Shown: one piece after another, positions 8,903 to 23,702 of the stretch | How the letters are laid out: every line of letters begins with the position of its first letter | Position numbering within the stretch: the first letter of the stretch is position 1 | NCBI RefSeq assembly: GCF_009498035.1 | Contig: NZ_CP034550.1 | Location: forward strand, 4,278,001 to 4,342,000 | Length of the DNA stretch: 64,000 bases | DNA from: Saccharothrix syringae | GTDB taxonomy: Bacteria; Actinomycetota; Actinomycetes; Mycobacteriales; Pseudonocardiaceae | Reading direction: 5' to 3' | Notes under the pieces: model-generated | Told to the model about the DNA's origin: nothing | What the model saw: only the letters and a program-made list of their open reading frames with translations | Database searches by the model: none | Translations under genes and position numbers: made by a program

Positions 8903-8946
8903 GTTCAGAGCCGCTCAAGGTGCGGTTCAGCCCGCCTGCCTACGGT
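8903..8946 (+). promoter_or_regulatory. SARP operator and -10 of the cyclase gene
   Basis: Three heptamers sit at exact 11-bp periods: GTTCAGA (8903-8909), CTCAAGG (8914-8920) and GTTCAGC (8925-8931). A -10-like TACGGT (8941-8946) begins 9 nt after the last repeat. This is the known architecture of SARP-activated promoters, where repeats on one DNA face end about 8 nt before the -10 and replace the -35. It is the best such site in the window. Confidence 0.65.
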
Positions 8947-8986
8947 CGCGGTGAAGCTTTCACGAAGACCAGCGAGGGGACCGTCG

Positions 8987-9496
8987 ATGTCGGTTAAGAC
9001 CAAGTTGTCCACGTGGGCGATCACCCGGTTCGCGACACCGCCGTTCGCCCCCGACCCCAAGGACCCGAGGGTGGCCGACCCGGGGAACTCGTTGCAGCTG
9101 TTCGACCTGAGCGAGAAGGTGCTCAAGTACGAGTCCAACAACGACGACCCCGAGGGCGAGAACCCCACCCTCGACGACGAGGCGTCCGTGGCCTACGAGC
9201 TGTTCGACGGCGACGGCAGGCGGGTGGGGCGGACCAAGGGCGTCGGCCGGATGCTGTACCAGCGCGAGGACGGCGGTTTCGTCGCCTACTTCTCCGAGGA
9301 GATCACCCTCCACGACGGCACCGTGGTGCGCACCGGCGGCCTGGTGGACGACACCCGGCTCACCAGGGGCGAGCAGGCGACGATCCAGGCGGTCGCGGTC
9401 GCCGGGCCGTTCAAGGGCGCGGTGGGCTTCCGCCAGTTCCGCCCCGTGGTGCCGCACAAGGAGTACCAGTCGAACATCGTGCTCTACCGCCGCTGA
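8987..9496 (+). CDS. abyU: AbyU-like spirotetronate cyclase (Diels-Alderase)
   Basis: A 169-residue soluble protein with no signal peptide. It looks like the small eight-stranded beta-barrel (allene-oxide-cyclase-like) family that includes AbyU. The features I recognise are FVAYFSEEITLHDGTVVRTGG, a barrel strand pair with the ITL-DG motif, and GAVGFRQFRPV near the end, matching the GFRQW element I recall in AbyU. It also has alternating hydrophobic strands throughout. AbyU catalyses the intramolecular [4+2] cycloaddition between the polyketide diene and the exocyclic methylene of the tetronate. The start is ATG 8987, with GAGGGGA about 6 nt upstream. It has its own SARP-type promoter and a strong terminator, so it is a single-gene unit. 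The assignment rests on remembered family similarity and on the cluster context. Confidence 0.82.
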   Translation: MSVKTKLSTWAITRFATPPFAPDPKDPRVADPGNSLQLFDLSEKVLKYESNNDDPEGENPTLDDEASVAYELFDGDGRRVGRTKGVGRMLYQREDGGFVAYFSEEITLHDGTVVRTGGLVDDTRLTRGEQATIQAVAVAGPFKGAVGFRQFRPVVPHKEYQSNIVLYRR

Positions 9497-9510
9497 GCCG
9501 ACACCGAGGA

Positions 9511-9536
9511 GGGGGCGCCGGAATTCCGGCGCCCCC
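9511..9536. terminator. Bidirectional hairpin between cyclase and PKS ends
   Basis: A perfect 26-bp palindrome with GGGGGCGCCGG on the left arm and AATT at the tip, followed by TTCC. It lies 14 nt after the cyclase stop and 5 nt before the PKS stop on the other strand, so it can end both convergent transcripts. Confidence 0.85.
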
Positions 9537-9541
9537 TTCCG

Positions 9542-13513
<3,972 letters not shown>

Positions 13514-13572
13514 GGTGCTTCCTCCCCAGCGTTGTCGTTCAGTGCTCGGTGCCGGTCGGTACTCAGCGTCGG

Positions 13573-16500
13573 TCAGTGCTCGGAGAGCCGTCCCAGCTCG
13601 GTGTCGATGAGGTCGAAGATCTCCTCGGTGCTCGCCGACTCCAGCGGGCGCCCGGGTGCCCAGCGCGCGGCCAGCTCCGCCAGCCGCGCCCCGACCTCGG
13701 CGCGCACCTCCTCGGAGCCCGCCGCGGCCAGCGCCTCCTCCAGCCGGTCGAGCGCGGCCACGTGGTCGCCCGCCGCGGTCACCGGGCCGAGGCCGTCCAC
13801 CAGGTGCCTGGCCAGCGCGGCCGGGGTCGGGAAGTCGAACACCGCGGTCGGGGACAGCCCCAGCCCGGTGTCGGCGGTGAGCCGGTTGCGCAGCTCGACC
13901 GCGGTCAGCGAGTCGAACCCCAGCTCCTTGAACGCCCGGTCGGCCTCCACCGCGTCACGGCCCCGGTGCCCCAGCACGACCGCCGCGTGCGACCGCACCA
14001 GGTCGAGCACCACCAGTTCGCGCTGCTCGTCCGGCAACCCGGCCAGCCGCTGCGCCAGCGACGCCCGCTCGACCGCGCCACCGGCGGTCGGCCGGGCCAC
14101 CGGCCGCCCGACCAGGTCGCGCAGCACCACGGGCACCTCACCGCCGCCCGGTGCCAGGCCGGTGGCCACGAACGCGGCCCGGTCCGCCCGGACCGCCTCG
14201 TCGAACAGGGCCAGCGCCTGCCCGGTGGGCAGCGGCACCAGGCCGCCGCGGGCCAGGCGCGCCCGGTCGGCCGCGCCGAGGTGGTCGGTCATGCCGCTGG
14301 CCCGCTCCCACAGGCCCCAGGCCACGGACGTCGCGACGAGCCCGTGCGACCGCCGGTGCGCGGCCAGCCCGTCGAGGAACGCGTTGGCCGCCGCGTAGGC
14401 GGCCTGGCCCGCACCGCCGAACACGCCGGCCGCGGAGGAGAACAGCACGAACGCGGCCAGGTCGTGCCCGCGCGTCGCCTCGTGCAGCGCCCACGCCGCG
14501 TCGACCTTGGGCCGCAGCACGGCGGCCAGCCGGTCCGGGGTGAGCGAGGCGAGCACGCCGTCGTCCAGCACGCCCGCCGCGTGCACCACGGCGGTCAGCT
14601 CGACGCCCGCCAGCAGCGCGTCCAGCGCGTCCCGGTCGGCCACGTCGGCGGCGACGACCCGCACCGACGCGCCCAGCCCGGTCAGCTCCGCGACCAGCTC
14701 GGCCGCGCCCGGCGCGTCCGGGCCGCGCCTGCTGACCAGCAGCAGGTCCCGCGCGCCGTGGTGGGTGACCAGGCGGCGCGCCACCAGGCCGCCGAGGGTG
14801 CCGGTGCCGCCGGTGACCAGCGCGGTGCGCGCCGGGTCCAGCGCGGTCGGCACGGTGAGCAGCACCTTGCCGACGTGCCGGGCCTGGCCCAGGTGCCGGA
14901 ACGCCTCGGGTGCGCGCCGGACGTCCCACGCGGTGACCGGGGTGGGCCGGGCCGCGCCGCGCTCGAACAGGTCGACGACCGCGGCGAGCATCTCGGCGAT
15001 GCGCGCGTGCCCGGCGTCGAGCAGTTCGAACGCCCGGTAGGTCACGCCGGGCGGCAGCGTCGCCGCGTCGCGCAGGTCCGCCTTGCCCATCTCGACGAAC
15101 CGCCCGCCGCGCGGCAGCAGCCGCAGCGAGGCGTCGATGAACTCGCCGGTGAGCGAGTTGAGCACCACGTCGACGCCCCGGCCGCCGGTCGCGGCGAGGA
15201 ACGCGTCGGCGAAGTCGGTGGTCCGCGACGAGGCGACGTGGTCGGCCGGGAGGCCCTGCGCGCGCAGGACGCCCTGCTTGGCCGGGCTCGCCGTGCCGAA
15301 CACCTCCAGCCCGAGGTGGCGGGCCAGTTGCACGGCGGCGAAGCCGACGCCGCCGGTGGCCGCGTGCACCAGGATCGACTCGCCGGGCCGCACGCGCGCC
15401 AGGTCGACCAGGGCGTGGTAGGCGGTCAGCCACACCGCGGGCACCACCGCGGCCTCCGCGTGCGACCAGCCGCGCGGCGTGCGCGCCACCAGGTCGCGCT
15501 CGGTGACCGCGAGCGGTCCGGCCGAGCCGGGGAACAGGCCGAACACCCGGTCGCCCGGCCGCAGGTCGGTGACCGCCGAACCGACTTCGACGACCACGCC
15601 CGCGCCCTCGCTGCCGATCCGCGCCTCGCCGGGGTACATGCCCAGCGCGTAGAGCACGTCGCGGAAGTTCAGCCCGGCCGCGCGGACCGCGACGCGCACC
15701 TGCGCCGGCTCCAGCGCGGCGGCCGCGTCGCGCGCGGGCACCAGGGCGAGGTGGTCCAGCGTGCCCTGCGCGGTGACGTCGAGCCGCCACGGTTCGCCGT
15801 CGGCCGCCAGGGCGCCGGAAGGCCGGGCCAGCCTGGGCACCCGCAGCGCGCCCGACCGCACCGCCACCTGCGGTTCACCACCGGCCACCGCCACCGGCAG
15901 CAGGGCCGGGTCGTCGACGTCGACCAGGGTGATCCGGCCGGGGTGCTCGGCCTGCGCGGAGCGCACCAGGCCCCACACGGCCGCCGCGCCGAGGTCGGTC
16001 ACGTGGTCGCCGGGCGCCGCGGCCACGGCGTCGCGGGTGACCACGACGAGCCGGGTGCCGGCCAGCCGGTCGTCGGCGGACCAGCGCCGCAGCACGTCGA
16101 GCACCCGCGCGGTGGCCTCGTGCGCGGCCCGCGCGCCCGTCCCGCCCCCGACCGCCAGCACGAGGTGGTCGGCGGGTTCCGGGTCGGGCACCACGCGGGC
16201 CAGCGGCCGCAGCAGGTCCACCAGCTCGCCGTCGCCGTCGAGCAGGGTCAGCGCGGCGGGCGCCGCGTCGGCGGGGGTGGTCGTCGGCCAGGTCAGGTCG
16301 TAGGTGGCGTCACCCGCGCCGGACGCGAGCGCGGCCAGCTCCTCGGCGGCCACCGGCCGGATGGTCAGCGACTCGGCGGTCAGCACGGGCGCGCCCGTCG
16401 GGTCCGCCAGGGTGAGCGAGACCGCGTCCGGCCCGGTGCGCCGCACGTGGGCGCGCACGGCCGTGGCGCCGGTGGCGTGCACCGAGACGCCGGTCCAGGA

Positions 16501-19500
16501 GAACGGCAGGCCGGCGTCGAGCGGGGTCAGCCCGGCGGCCTGGACCACCGCGTCGAGCAGCGCCGGGTGCACCGCGAAGCCCGAGACGTCCAGCTCGCCG
16601 GGCGCCCGCACCTCGGCCAGCACGTCGTCGCCGGACACCCGCGCGGCGGTCAGGCCGGCGAAGGCCGGGCCGTAGCGCAGGCCCGCGGCGTCGAGCCGGG
16701 CGCGCAGGTCGGTCAGGTCGGCGTCGAGCGCGGCGGGCCACGCCGGCAGGCGGGCGGGTGCGACGGGCTCGGTGCCCAGCACGCCGGTCGCGTGCAGGGT
16801 CCACGGGCCGTCCGCGCGGCGCGAGTGGATGGTCACCTCGCGCCCGCCGGTCACCCGGACCTGCACCTCCACCGCGTCCCGCGCGGGCAGCGGCAGCGGG
16901 GCGCGCAGCACCAGCTCCTCCAGCCGCGCCGCGCCGACCTCGTCGCCCGCGCGCACGGCCAGTTCGACGAACGCGGTGCCCGGCAGCAGCGCCGTGCCCG
17001 CCACCACGTGGTCGGCCAGCCAGGGGTGCGTGCGGGTGGACAGCCGGCCGGTCAGCACCACGTCGCCGTCGGCCAGCGGGACCGCCGCGCCGAGCAGCGG
17101 GTGGTCCGCGGCGGCGAGCCCGAGCCCGGCCGGGTCGGTCGAGGGCGCGGGGTCCAGCCAGTAGCGCTCGCGCTGGAACGGGTAGGTGGGCAGGTCGGTG
17201 CGCGGCCGGCCGGCGGTGAAGGCGGCGGCCCAGCGGACCGCCGCGCCGCGGGTGTGCGCGGTGGCCAGCGAGGTGAGGAACCGGGGCCAGCCGCCGTCGT
17301 CGCGGCGCAGCGAGCCGACCGCGACGCCGCCGACCTCGTCCAGCGCCTCCTGCACGCCGAAGGTGAGCACGGGGTGCGCGCTGGACTCGACGAACACCCG
17401 GTGCCCGGCCTCGGCCAGCGCGGCCACCGCCGGTCCGAAGTGGACGGTCTGGCGGAGGTTGCGGTACCAGTACCCGGCGTCCAGCGGCTCGTCCTCGACG
17501 AACGCGTCGGTCACGGTGGACCGGAACGGCAGCTCCGGCCGGCGCGGCGCGAGGTCGGCCAGCGCGGTCAGCACCTCGTCGCGGATGCGCTCGACGTGCG
17601 GCGAGTGCGAGGCGTAGTCGACGGGGACGAGCTTGGCCCGCACCCCCTCGGCCACGTACTGCTCCACCAGCAGGCGCAGGTCCTCCGCGTCGCCGGACAC
17701 CACCGTGGTCGCCGGGCCGTTGACCGCGGCCACGCCCAGCGAGCCGGGCAGCCGGGCGGCGACCTCGTCGGCGGGCAGCGGGATCGAGGCCATGCCGCCG
17801 TCGCCCGCGATGGCGCGGATGGCCTTGCTGCGCAGCGCCACGACCTTGGCGGCGTCCTCCAGGGACAGCGCGCCGGCGACGTGCGCGGCGGCGATCTCGC
17901 CCTGCGAGTGCCCGACCACGGCGGCCGGCCGCACGCCGAACGACTCCCACAGCCGGGTCAGCGACACCATCACCGCGAACAGCGCGGGCTGCACCACGTC
18001 GACCCGGTCGAACGGCGGCGCGCCGGGCGCGCCCTCGACCACGTCGACCAGGGACCAGTCGGTGTGCGGCGCGAGCGCGGCGGCGCACGCCAGCAGCGCC
18101 TCGCGGAACACCGGCGAGTCGCGGAACAGCTCGCGCGCCATGCCGACCCACTGCGAGCCCTGGCCCGGGTAGACGAACACCGGCCCGGCGTGCTCGCCGG
18201 CCGTGCCGACCACCACGTCCGCCGAGGTCACACCGTCCACCAGGTCCGACAGGGCGCGGACGGCGGTCTCCCGGTCGGCGGCGACCACCGCGGCGCGGTG
18301 CTCGAACACCGCGCGCGTGGTGGCCAGCGCGTGACCGACCCCGGCCAGGTCCAGGTCGCCGTCGGCGAGGCGGTCGCGCAGCCGGGCGGCCTGGGCGCGC
18401 AGCGCGTCGGCGGAGCGCGCCGACAGCACCAGCGGCACCACGCCACCGGTCGTGGAACCGGGCGCCGGTGCGGGCGCGACGCGCGGCGCCTCCTCGATGA
18501 TCACGTGGGCGTTGGTGCCGCTGATGCCGAACGCGGACACCCCGGCCCGGCGCGGCCGGTCCCCGGGCCGCCACGGCGCGGGCTCGGTGAGCAGCGAGAT
18601 CGCGCCCGCCGACCAGTCCACCCGCGCGCTCGGCTCGTCCACGTGCAGGGTGCGGGGCAGCTCGCCGTGCTGGAGCGCCAGCACCATTTTGATCACGCCG
18701 CCGACCGCGGCCGCGGCCTGCGCGTGGCCGATGTTGGACTTCAGCGAGCCCAGTCGCAGCGGTTCGGCGCGGTCCTGGCCGTAGGTGGCGAGCAGGGCCT
18801 GGGCCTCGATCGGGTCGCCGAGGCGGGTGCCGGTGCCGTGCGCCTCGACGGCGTCCACGTCGGCGGGCTTGAGGCCCGCGTTGGCCAGCGCCGCCCGGAT
18901 GACGCGCTGCTGGGACGGTCCGTTGGGTGCGGTGAGGCCGTTGGAGGCGCCGTCCTGGTTGACCGCGCTGCCGCGCAGCACCGCCAGGACCGGGTGCCCG
19001 TTGCGGCGGGCGTCGGACAGCCGCTCGACCAGCAGGATGCCCGCGCCCTCGGCGAACCCGGTGCCGTCGGCGCCCTCGGCGAACGCGCGGCACCGCCCGT
19101 CCGGGGACAGGCCGCGCTGCCTGCTGAAGTCCAGCAGCAGGTAGGGGCTGGCCATCACGGTGACGCCGCCGGCCAGCGCGAGGTCGCACTCGCCGTTGCG
19201 CAGCGCCTGCGCGGCCAGGTGCAGCGCCACGATCGACGACGAGCACGCGGTGTCGACCGTGACGGCCGGTCCCTCCAGGCCCAGCGCGTAGGACACCCGG
19301 CCGGAGACGACGCTGGCCGCGTTGCCGGTGCCCAGGTAGCCCTCGAACTCGGCGGGCGCGCCGCTGTGCAGGCGGGCGCCGTAGTCGCCGAGGTTGACCC
19401 CGGCGAACACCCCGGTGCGGCTGCCGCGCAGCGACGTGGCGTCGATGCCGGCCCGCTCCACCGCCTCCCACGCGACCTCCAGCAGCAGCCGCTGCTGCGG

Positions 19501-22500
19501 GTCGGTGGCCAGCGCCTCGCGCGGGCTGATGCCGAAGAACGCCGGGTCGAACAGGTCGGCGTCGTGCAGGAACCCGCCGCCGCGCGCGTACACCGTGCCG
19601 GCGCGCTCCGGGTCGTCGCCGACCAGGCCGTCGAGGTCCCAGCCGCGGTTGGTCGGGAACGGCCCGATGGCGTCGCCGCCGCGCGCCAGCAGGTCCCACA
19701 GCTCCTCGGGCGTGGTCACCCCGCCGGGGTAGCGGCAGGCCATGGCCACGATCGCGATCGGCTCGTCGGACCGGCGCGCGCGCCCGGCGGTCGCCACCGC
19801 GCCCGCCCCGGTCAGCCCGGCGCGCAGGAACTCGGCGAGCCCGGCGGGCGTGGGGTGGTCGAACACCACCGTGGCGGGCAGCTTCACGCCCGTGGCCGCG
19901 GCGAGCCGGTTGCGCAGCTCGACCGAGGTCAGCGAGTCGAAGCCCAGCTCCTTGAACGCCTGGCCGGAGGCGATCGCGGCGGGGGAGGAGTGCTTGAGCA
20001 CGGCCGCCGCCTGCGCCCGGACCAGCTCGACGAGCACGCGCCGCTGGTCCTCCTCGGACCGCCCGGCCAGCCGACCGGCGAGCGGGGAGGCGCCCGACGC
20101 GGCCTTGCGCTCCACCACCTGGCGTTCGACCCCTTCGGCTCGGCGGGGCGCGGGCGCGGTGACCAGGTCGGCCAGGTCGACCGGGCGGGTGGTGACGGCC
20201 TCGGCGGTGAGCACCGGCGCGCCGGTCGGGTCCTCGACGCGGAGCGCGCCGCCGGACAGCCGCACGCGCAGCGTCGTCGCGCCGGTGGCGTGCAGCTCGA
20301 CGCCGGACCAGGAGAACGGCAACCGCACCTCCCGCTCGCCCCGGGCCAGCGCGGCGGCGACCACCGGCCGCACCGCGGCGTCCAGCAGCACCGGGTGCAG
20401 GCCGTGGCCCGCCACGTCCAGCCCGTCCGGGGCGACGACCTCGGCGTGCAGGTCGTCGCCGTCCCGCCACACCGCCCGCAGGCCCAGGTAGCCGCCCCCG
20501 TAACCGACGCCGGTCGCGGCCAGCGCCTCGTCGAAGCCGGTCAGGTCCAGCGGTTCGCCCTCCGGTGGCCAGGTCAGCCCCGGCTCGTCGTCGCCCTCGG
20601 CCTCGGCGAGCCGCGCGGTGGCGTGGTGCACCCACCCGGAGGTGTCGGTGCGGGCGTGCACGGTCACCTCGTCGTCGGCCGCGATGACCTGGAACAGCAC
20701 CGGCCCGGTCACGGCCAGCGGCGCGTGCAGGACCAGTTCCTCGACCCGGCCCCGGCCGAGCCGGTCGGCCGCGGCCAGCACCAGGTCCAGGTGGCCGGTG
20801 CCGGGGAACAGCGGGGTGCCCGCCACGGTGTGCCCGGTGACCCACGGGTGGCTGCGCGGCGTGATCCGGCCGGTCAGCAGCGTGGTGCGGCCGTCGGCCA
20901 GCTCCGTCGCCGCGGTGAGCACGGCGTGGTCGACCGGGGTGCCGCCGGCGCGGTCGCCGGTCCGGGCGGGCGCGTCCAGCCAGTAGCGCTCGCGGGCGAA
21001 CGGGTAGGTCGGCAGGTCGACGGGCGCGGGCCGGCCGGTGCCGAACACGGCCGACCAGTCCACCTCGACGCCGTGGGCGTGCGCCTCGCCCAGCGCGGTG
21101 CGGAACCGGTCGAGCCCGCCGTCGTCGCGGCGCAGCGTGCCCAGCGCGACGGCGGGCGGCTCGGCCTCGTCCAGCGTCTCCCGCAGGCCCGGCACGAGCA
21201 CGGGGTGCGGGCTGGACTCGACGAACACGCGGTGCCCGTCGGCGAGCAGCACCCGCGCGGTCCGGTCGAACAGCACGGTCTGCCGCAGGTTGCGGTACCA
21301 GTACCCGGCGTCCAGCCCGGTCGTGTCGAGCAGGCCGCCGGTGACGGTCGAGTAGAAGGCTACGGAGGAGGCGCGGGGCTCGATGTCGGCCAGCGCGGTC
21401 AGCAGCTCGTCGCGGATGCGCTCGACGTGCGGCGAGTGCGAGGCGTAGTCGACCGGGACGAGCTTGGCCCGCACGCCCTCGGCCTCCAGCGCGGCCACGA
21501 ACGCCCGCAGCTCCCCGGCGTCGCCGGAGACCACGGTGGAGGTCGCGCCGTTGACCGCGGCGACGCCCAGCGAGCCGGGCAGCCGGGCGGCCACCACGTC
21601 GGCGGGCAGCGCCACCGAGGCCATGCCGCCGTCACCCGCGATGGCGCGGATGGCCTTGCTGCGCAACGCGACGACCTTGGCCGCGTCCTCCAGGGACAGC
21701 GCGCCCGCCACGTGCGCGGCGGCGATCTCGCCCTGCGAGTGCCCGATCACCGCGTCCGGGCGCACGCCGTGGGCCCGCCACAGCGCGGCCAGCGACACCA
21801 GCACCGCGAACAGCGCGGGCTGCACCACGTCCACGCGCTCCAGGTCGCCGCCACCGCGCAGCACCTCGGTCAGCGACCAGTCCACGTGCGGCGCCAGCGC
21901 GGCCTCCACCTCCGCGACGCGCTCGGCGAACACGGGGGAGGAGTCCAGCAGCGCGGCGGCCATGCCCGGCCACTGCGAGCCCTGGCCGGGGAACACCAGC
22001 ACGGTGCCGCCCGCGCCCGCCACGCCCTCGACGGCGGAGCGCGCCGGTTCACCGGCGGCCAGCGCGGCGAGCCCGGACAGCAGCTCGTCCCGGTCGCCGA
22101 CGACCACCGCGCGGTGCTCGAAGCGGGTGCGGGTGGCCACCAGCGCGTGGCCCACGGCGGTGGGGTCGTGCCGCGCCACCACCTCGGCCACCCGGCCGGC
22201 CAGCTCGCGCAGCGCGTCGGCGCTGCGGGCGGACAGCACGATCGGGGTGGCGCCGTCCGGGGCCGGGGCCTCTGACACCGGCCCCTCCGGCACCGGGCTC
22301 TCCGGTGCCTGCTCGACGATCACGTGCGCGTTGGTGCCGCTCACGCCGAACGACGACACCGCCGCCCGGCGCGGCCGGTCCACCCCGGGCCACGGCCGCG
22401 CCTCGGTCAGCAGCTCCACCGCGCCCGACGACCAGTCGACCTCGGGCGTGGGCTCGTCCACGTGCAGCGTCTTCGGCAGCAGGCCGTGCCGGATCGCCTC

Positions 22501-23682
22501 GACGACCTTGATCACCCCGCCGACGCCCGCGGCCGCCTGGGTGTGCCCGATGTTGGACTTCAGCGACCCCAGGTACAGCGGTTCGGCGCGGTCGCGGCCG
22601 TAGGCGGCCAGCAGCGCGCCCGCCTCGATCGGGTCGCCGAGCCGGGTGCCGGTGCCGTGCGCCTCCACCAGGTCCACGTCGGACGGCGACAGGCCCGCGG
22701 CGTCCAGCGCGGCGCGGATCACCCGCTGCTGCGACGGCCCGTTGGGCGCGGTCAGCTGGCTGCTGCGCCCGTCCTGGTTGACCGCGCTGCCGCGGATCAC
22801 GGCCAGCACGCGCCTGCCGTCGCGCAGCGCGTCCGACAGCCGCGCCAGCAGCAGCACGCCCGCGCCCTCGGCCCAGCCGGTGCCGTCCGCGGCGGCCGCG
22901 AACGCCTTGCACCGGCCGTCCGCGGCCAGCCCGCGCTGCCTGCTGAACTCCAGGAACGTGTTGGGCGTGGCCATCACGGTCACGCCGCCCGCCAGCGCCA
23001 GGTCGCTCTCGCCGCCGCGCAGCGACCGGGCGGCCAGGTGGATCGCCACCAGCGACGACGAGCACGCGGTGTCCACGCTGACCGCCGGGCCCTCCAGGCC
23101 CAGGGTGTAGGACACCCGGCCGGAGGCGACGCTGCCCGCGCTGCCCGTGCCCAGGTAGCCCTCGAACCCCTCGGGCGTGCGGTCGAGCAGCCGCAGCGCG
23201 TAGTCGTCGTACATCACGCCGGTGAACACGCCGGTGCGGCTGCCGTGCAGCGACGCCGGGTCGATGCCCGCCCGCTCGACCGCCTCCCAGGAGGTCTCCA
23301 GCAGCAGCCGCTGCTGCGGGTCGATCGCCAGCGCCTCGCGCGGGCTGATCCCGAAGAACGCCGGGTCGAACTCGTCGGCGTCGTGCAGGAACCCGCCGCG
23401 GGTGCTGTAGACCGTGCCCGGCCGGTCCGGGTCGGGGTCGAACAGGCCGTCGAGGTCCCAGCCGCGGTTGACCGGGAACTCCGAGACGGCGTCGCCGCCG
23501 GACTCCACCAGCCGCCACAGGTCCTCGGGCGTGCGCACCCCGCCGGGGTAGCGGCAGGCCATGCCGACGACCGCGATCGGCTCGTGGAGGCCCGATTCGA
23601 CCTCCTCCAGCCGCGCACGGGTCCGGCGCAGGTCTTCGGTCACCTTCTTGAGGTAGTGCCGGAGCTTGTCTTCGTTCGCCAC
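13573..23682 (-). CDS. abyB2: Type I PKS, modules 4 and 5
   Basis: A 3369-residue bimodular synthase. It begins with an N-terminal coiled-coil docking segment ([20 protein letters not shown]). Module 4 is KS (~30-455), AT (~555-855; GHSQGE and YASH, methylmalonyl), DH (~910-1190) and ACP (Ser near 1248), with no KR. Its DH looks dead: the second motif reads LLDAAVRP where Gln or His is expected, and YGGGY replaces YGPAF. The beta-ketone should persist. Module 5 is KS (from ~1309), AT (GHSQGE and YASH, methylmalonyl), DH (~2190-2480; intact), ER (~2620-2930; [14 protein letters not shown]) and KR (~2950-3130; GGTGTLG, YAAAN, B-type LDD), then ACP (~3257). It makes a fully reduced methyl-branched unit. 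A C-terminal docking domain follows. The start is GTG 23682, 20 nt after the preceding stop. Confidence 0.95.
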   Translation of the reverse strand: MANEDKLRHYLKKVTEDLRRTRARLEEVESGLHEPIAVVGMACRYPGGVRTPEDLWRLVESGGDAVSEFPVNRGWDLDGLFDPDPDRPGTVYSTRGGFLHDADEFDPAFFGISPREALAIDPQQRLLLETSWEAVERAGIDPASLHGSRTGVFTGVMYDDYALRLLDRTPEGFEGYLGTGSAGSVASGRVSYTLGLEGPAVSVDTACSSSLVAIHLAARSLRGGESDLALAGGVTVMATPNTFLEFSRQRGLAADGRCKAFAAAADGTGWAEGAGVLLLARLSDALRDGRRVLAVIRGSAVNQDGRSSQLTAPNGPSQQRVIRAALDAAGLSPSDVDLVEAHGTGTRLGDPIEAGALLAAYGRDRAEPLYLGSLKSNIGHTQAAAGVGGVIKVVEAIRHGLLPKTLHVDEPTPEVDWSSGAVELLTEARPWPGVDRPRRAAVSSFGVSGTNAHVIVEQAPESPVPEGPVSEAPAPDGATPIVLSARSADALRELAGRVAEVVARHDPTAVGHALVATRTRFEHRAVVVGDRDELLSGLAALAAGEPARSAVEGVAGAGGTVLVFPGQGSQWPGMAAALLDSSPVFAERVAEVEAALAPHVDWSLTEVLRGGGDLERVDVVQPALFAVLVSLAALWRAHGVRPDAVIGHSQGEIAAAHVAGALSLEDAAKVVALRSKAIRAIAGDGGMASVALPADVVAARLPGSLGVAAVNGATSTVVSGDAGELRAFVAALEAEGVRAKLVPVDYASHSPHVERIRDELLTALADIEPRASSVAFYSTVTGGLLDTTGLDAGYWYRNLRQTVLFDRTARVLLADGHRVFVESSPHPVLVPGLRETLDEAEPPAVALGTLRRDDGGLDRFRTALGEAHAHGVEVDWSAVFGTGRPAPVDLPTYPFARERYWLDAPARTGDRAGGTPVDHAVLTAATELADGRTTLLTGRITPRSHPWVTGHTVAGTPLFPGTGHLDLVLAAADRLGRGRVEELVLHAPLAVTGPVLFQVIAADDEVTVHARTDTSGWVHHATARLAEAEGDDEPGLTWPPEGEPLDLTGFDEALAATGVGYGGGYLGLRAVWRDGDDLHAEVVAPDGLDVAGHGLHPVLLDAAVRPVVAAALARGEREVRLPFSWSGVELHATGATTLRVRLSGGALRVEDPTGAPVLTAEAVTTRPVDLADLVTAPAPRRAEGVERQVVERKAASGASPLAGRLAGRSEEDQRRVLVELVRAQAAAVLKHSSPAAIASGQAFKELGFDSLTSVELRNRLAAATGVKLPATVVFDHPTPAGLAEFLRAGLTGAGAVATAGRARRSDEPIAIVAMACRYPGGVTTPEELWDLLARGGDAIGPFPTNRGWDLDGLVGDDPERAGTVYARGGGFLHDADLFDPAFFGISPREALATDPQQRLLLEVAWEAVERAGIDATSLRGSRTGVFAGVNLGDYGARLHSGAPAEFEGYLGTGNAASVVSGRVSYALGLEGPAVTVDTACSSSIVALHLAAQALRNGECDLALAGGVTVMASPYLLLDFSRQRGLSPDGRCRAFAEGADGTGFAEGAGILLVERLSDARRNGHPVLAVLRGSAVNQDGASNGLTAPNGPSQQRVIRAALANAGLKPADVDAVEAHGTGTRLGDPIEAQALLATYGQDRAEPLRLGSLKSNIGHAQAAAAVGGVIKMVLALQHGELPRTLHVDEPSARVDWSAGAISLLTEPAPWRPGDRPRRAGVSAFGISGTNAHVIIEEAPRVAPAPAPGSTTGGVVPLVLSARSADALRAQAARLRDRLADGDLDLAGVGHALATTRAVFEHRAAVVAADRETAVRALSDLVDGVTSADVVVGTAGEHAGPVFVYPGQGSQWVGMARELFRDSPVFREALLACAAALAPHTDWSLVDVVEGAPGAPPFDRVDVVQPALFAVMVSLTRLWESFGVRPAAVVGHSQGEIAAAHVAGALSLEDAAKVVALRSKAIRAIAGDGGMASIPLPADEVAARLPGSLGVAAVNGPATTVVSGDAEDLRLLVEQYVAEGVRAKLVPVDYASHSPHVERIRDEVLTALADLAPRRPELPFRSTVTDAFVEDEPLDAGYWYRNLRQTVHFGPAVAALAEAGHRVFVESSAHPVLTFGVQEALDEVGGVAVGSLRRDDGGWPRFLTSLATAHTRGAAVRWAAAFTAGRPRTDLPTYPFQRERYWLDPAPSTDPAGLGLAAADHPLLGAAVPLADGDVVLTGRLSTRTHPWLADHVVAGTALLPGTAFVELAVRAGDEVGAARLEELVLRAPLPLPARDAVEVQVRVTGGREVTIHSRRADGPWTLHATGVLGTEPVAPARLPAWPAALDADLTDLRARLDAAGLRYGPAFAGLTAARVSGDDVLAEVRAPGELDVSGFAVHPALLDAVVQAAGLTPLDAGLPFSWTGVSVHATGATAVRAHVRRTGPDAVSLTLADPTGAPVLTAESLTIRPVAAEELAALASGAGDATYDLTWPTTTPADAAPAALTLLDGDGELVDLLRPLARVVPDPEPADHLVLAVGGGTGARAAHEATARVLDVLRRWSADDRLAGTRLVVVTRDAVAAAPGDHVTDLGAAAVWGLVRSAQAEHPGRITLVDVDDPALLPVAVAGGEPQVAVRSGALRVPRLARPSGALAADGEPWRLDVTAQGTLDHLALVPARDAAAALEPAQVRVAVRAAGLNFRDVLYALGMYPGEARIGSEGAGVVVEVGSAVTDLRPGDRVFGLFPGSAGPLAVTERDLVARTPRGWSHAEAAVVPAVWLTAYHALVDLARVRPGESILVHAATGGVGFAAVQLARHLGLEVFGTASPAKQGVLRAQGLPADHVASSRTTDFADAFLAATGGRGVDVVLNSLTGEFIDASLRLLPRGGRFVEMGKADLRDAATLPPGVTYRAFELLDAGHARIAEMLAAVVDLFERGAARPTPVTAWDVRRAPEAFRHLGQARHVGKVLLTVPTALDPARTALVTGGTGTLGGLVARRLVTHHGARDLLLVSRRGPDAPGAAELVAELTGLGASVRVVAADVADRDALDALLAGVELTAVVHAAGVLDDGVLASLTPDRLAAVLRPKVDAAWALHEATRGHDLAAFVLFSSAAGVFGGAGQAAYAAANAFLDGLAAHRRSHGLVATSVAWGLWERASGMTDHLGAADRARLARGGLVPLPTGQALALFDEAVRADRAAFVATGLAPGGGEVPVVLRDLVGRPVARPTAGGAVERASLAQRLAGLPDEQRELVVLDLVRSHAAVVLGHRGRDAVEADRAFKELGFDSLTAVELRNRLTADTGLGLSPTAVFDFPTPAALARHLVDGLGPVTAAGDHVAALDRLEEALAAAGSEEVRAEVGARLAELAARWAPGRPLESASTEEIFDLIDTELGRLSEH

Positions 23683-23702
23683 GCGTCGCGCCCCTTGCCC
23701 GG

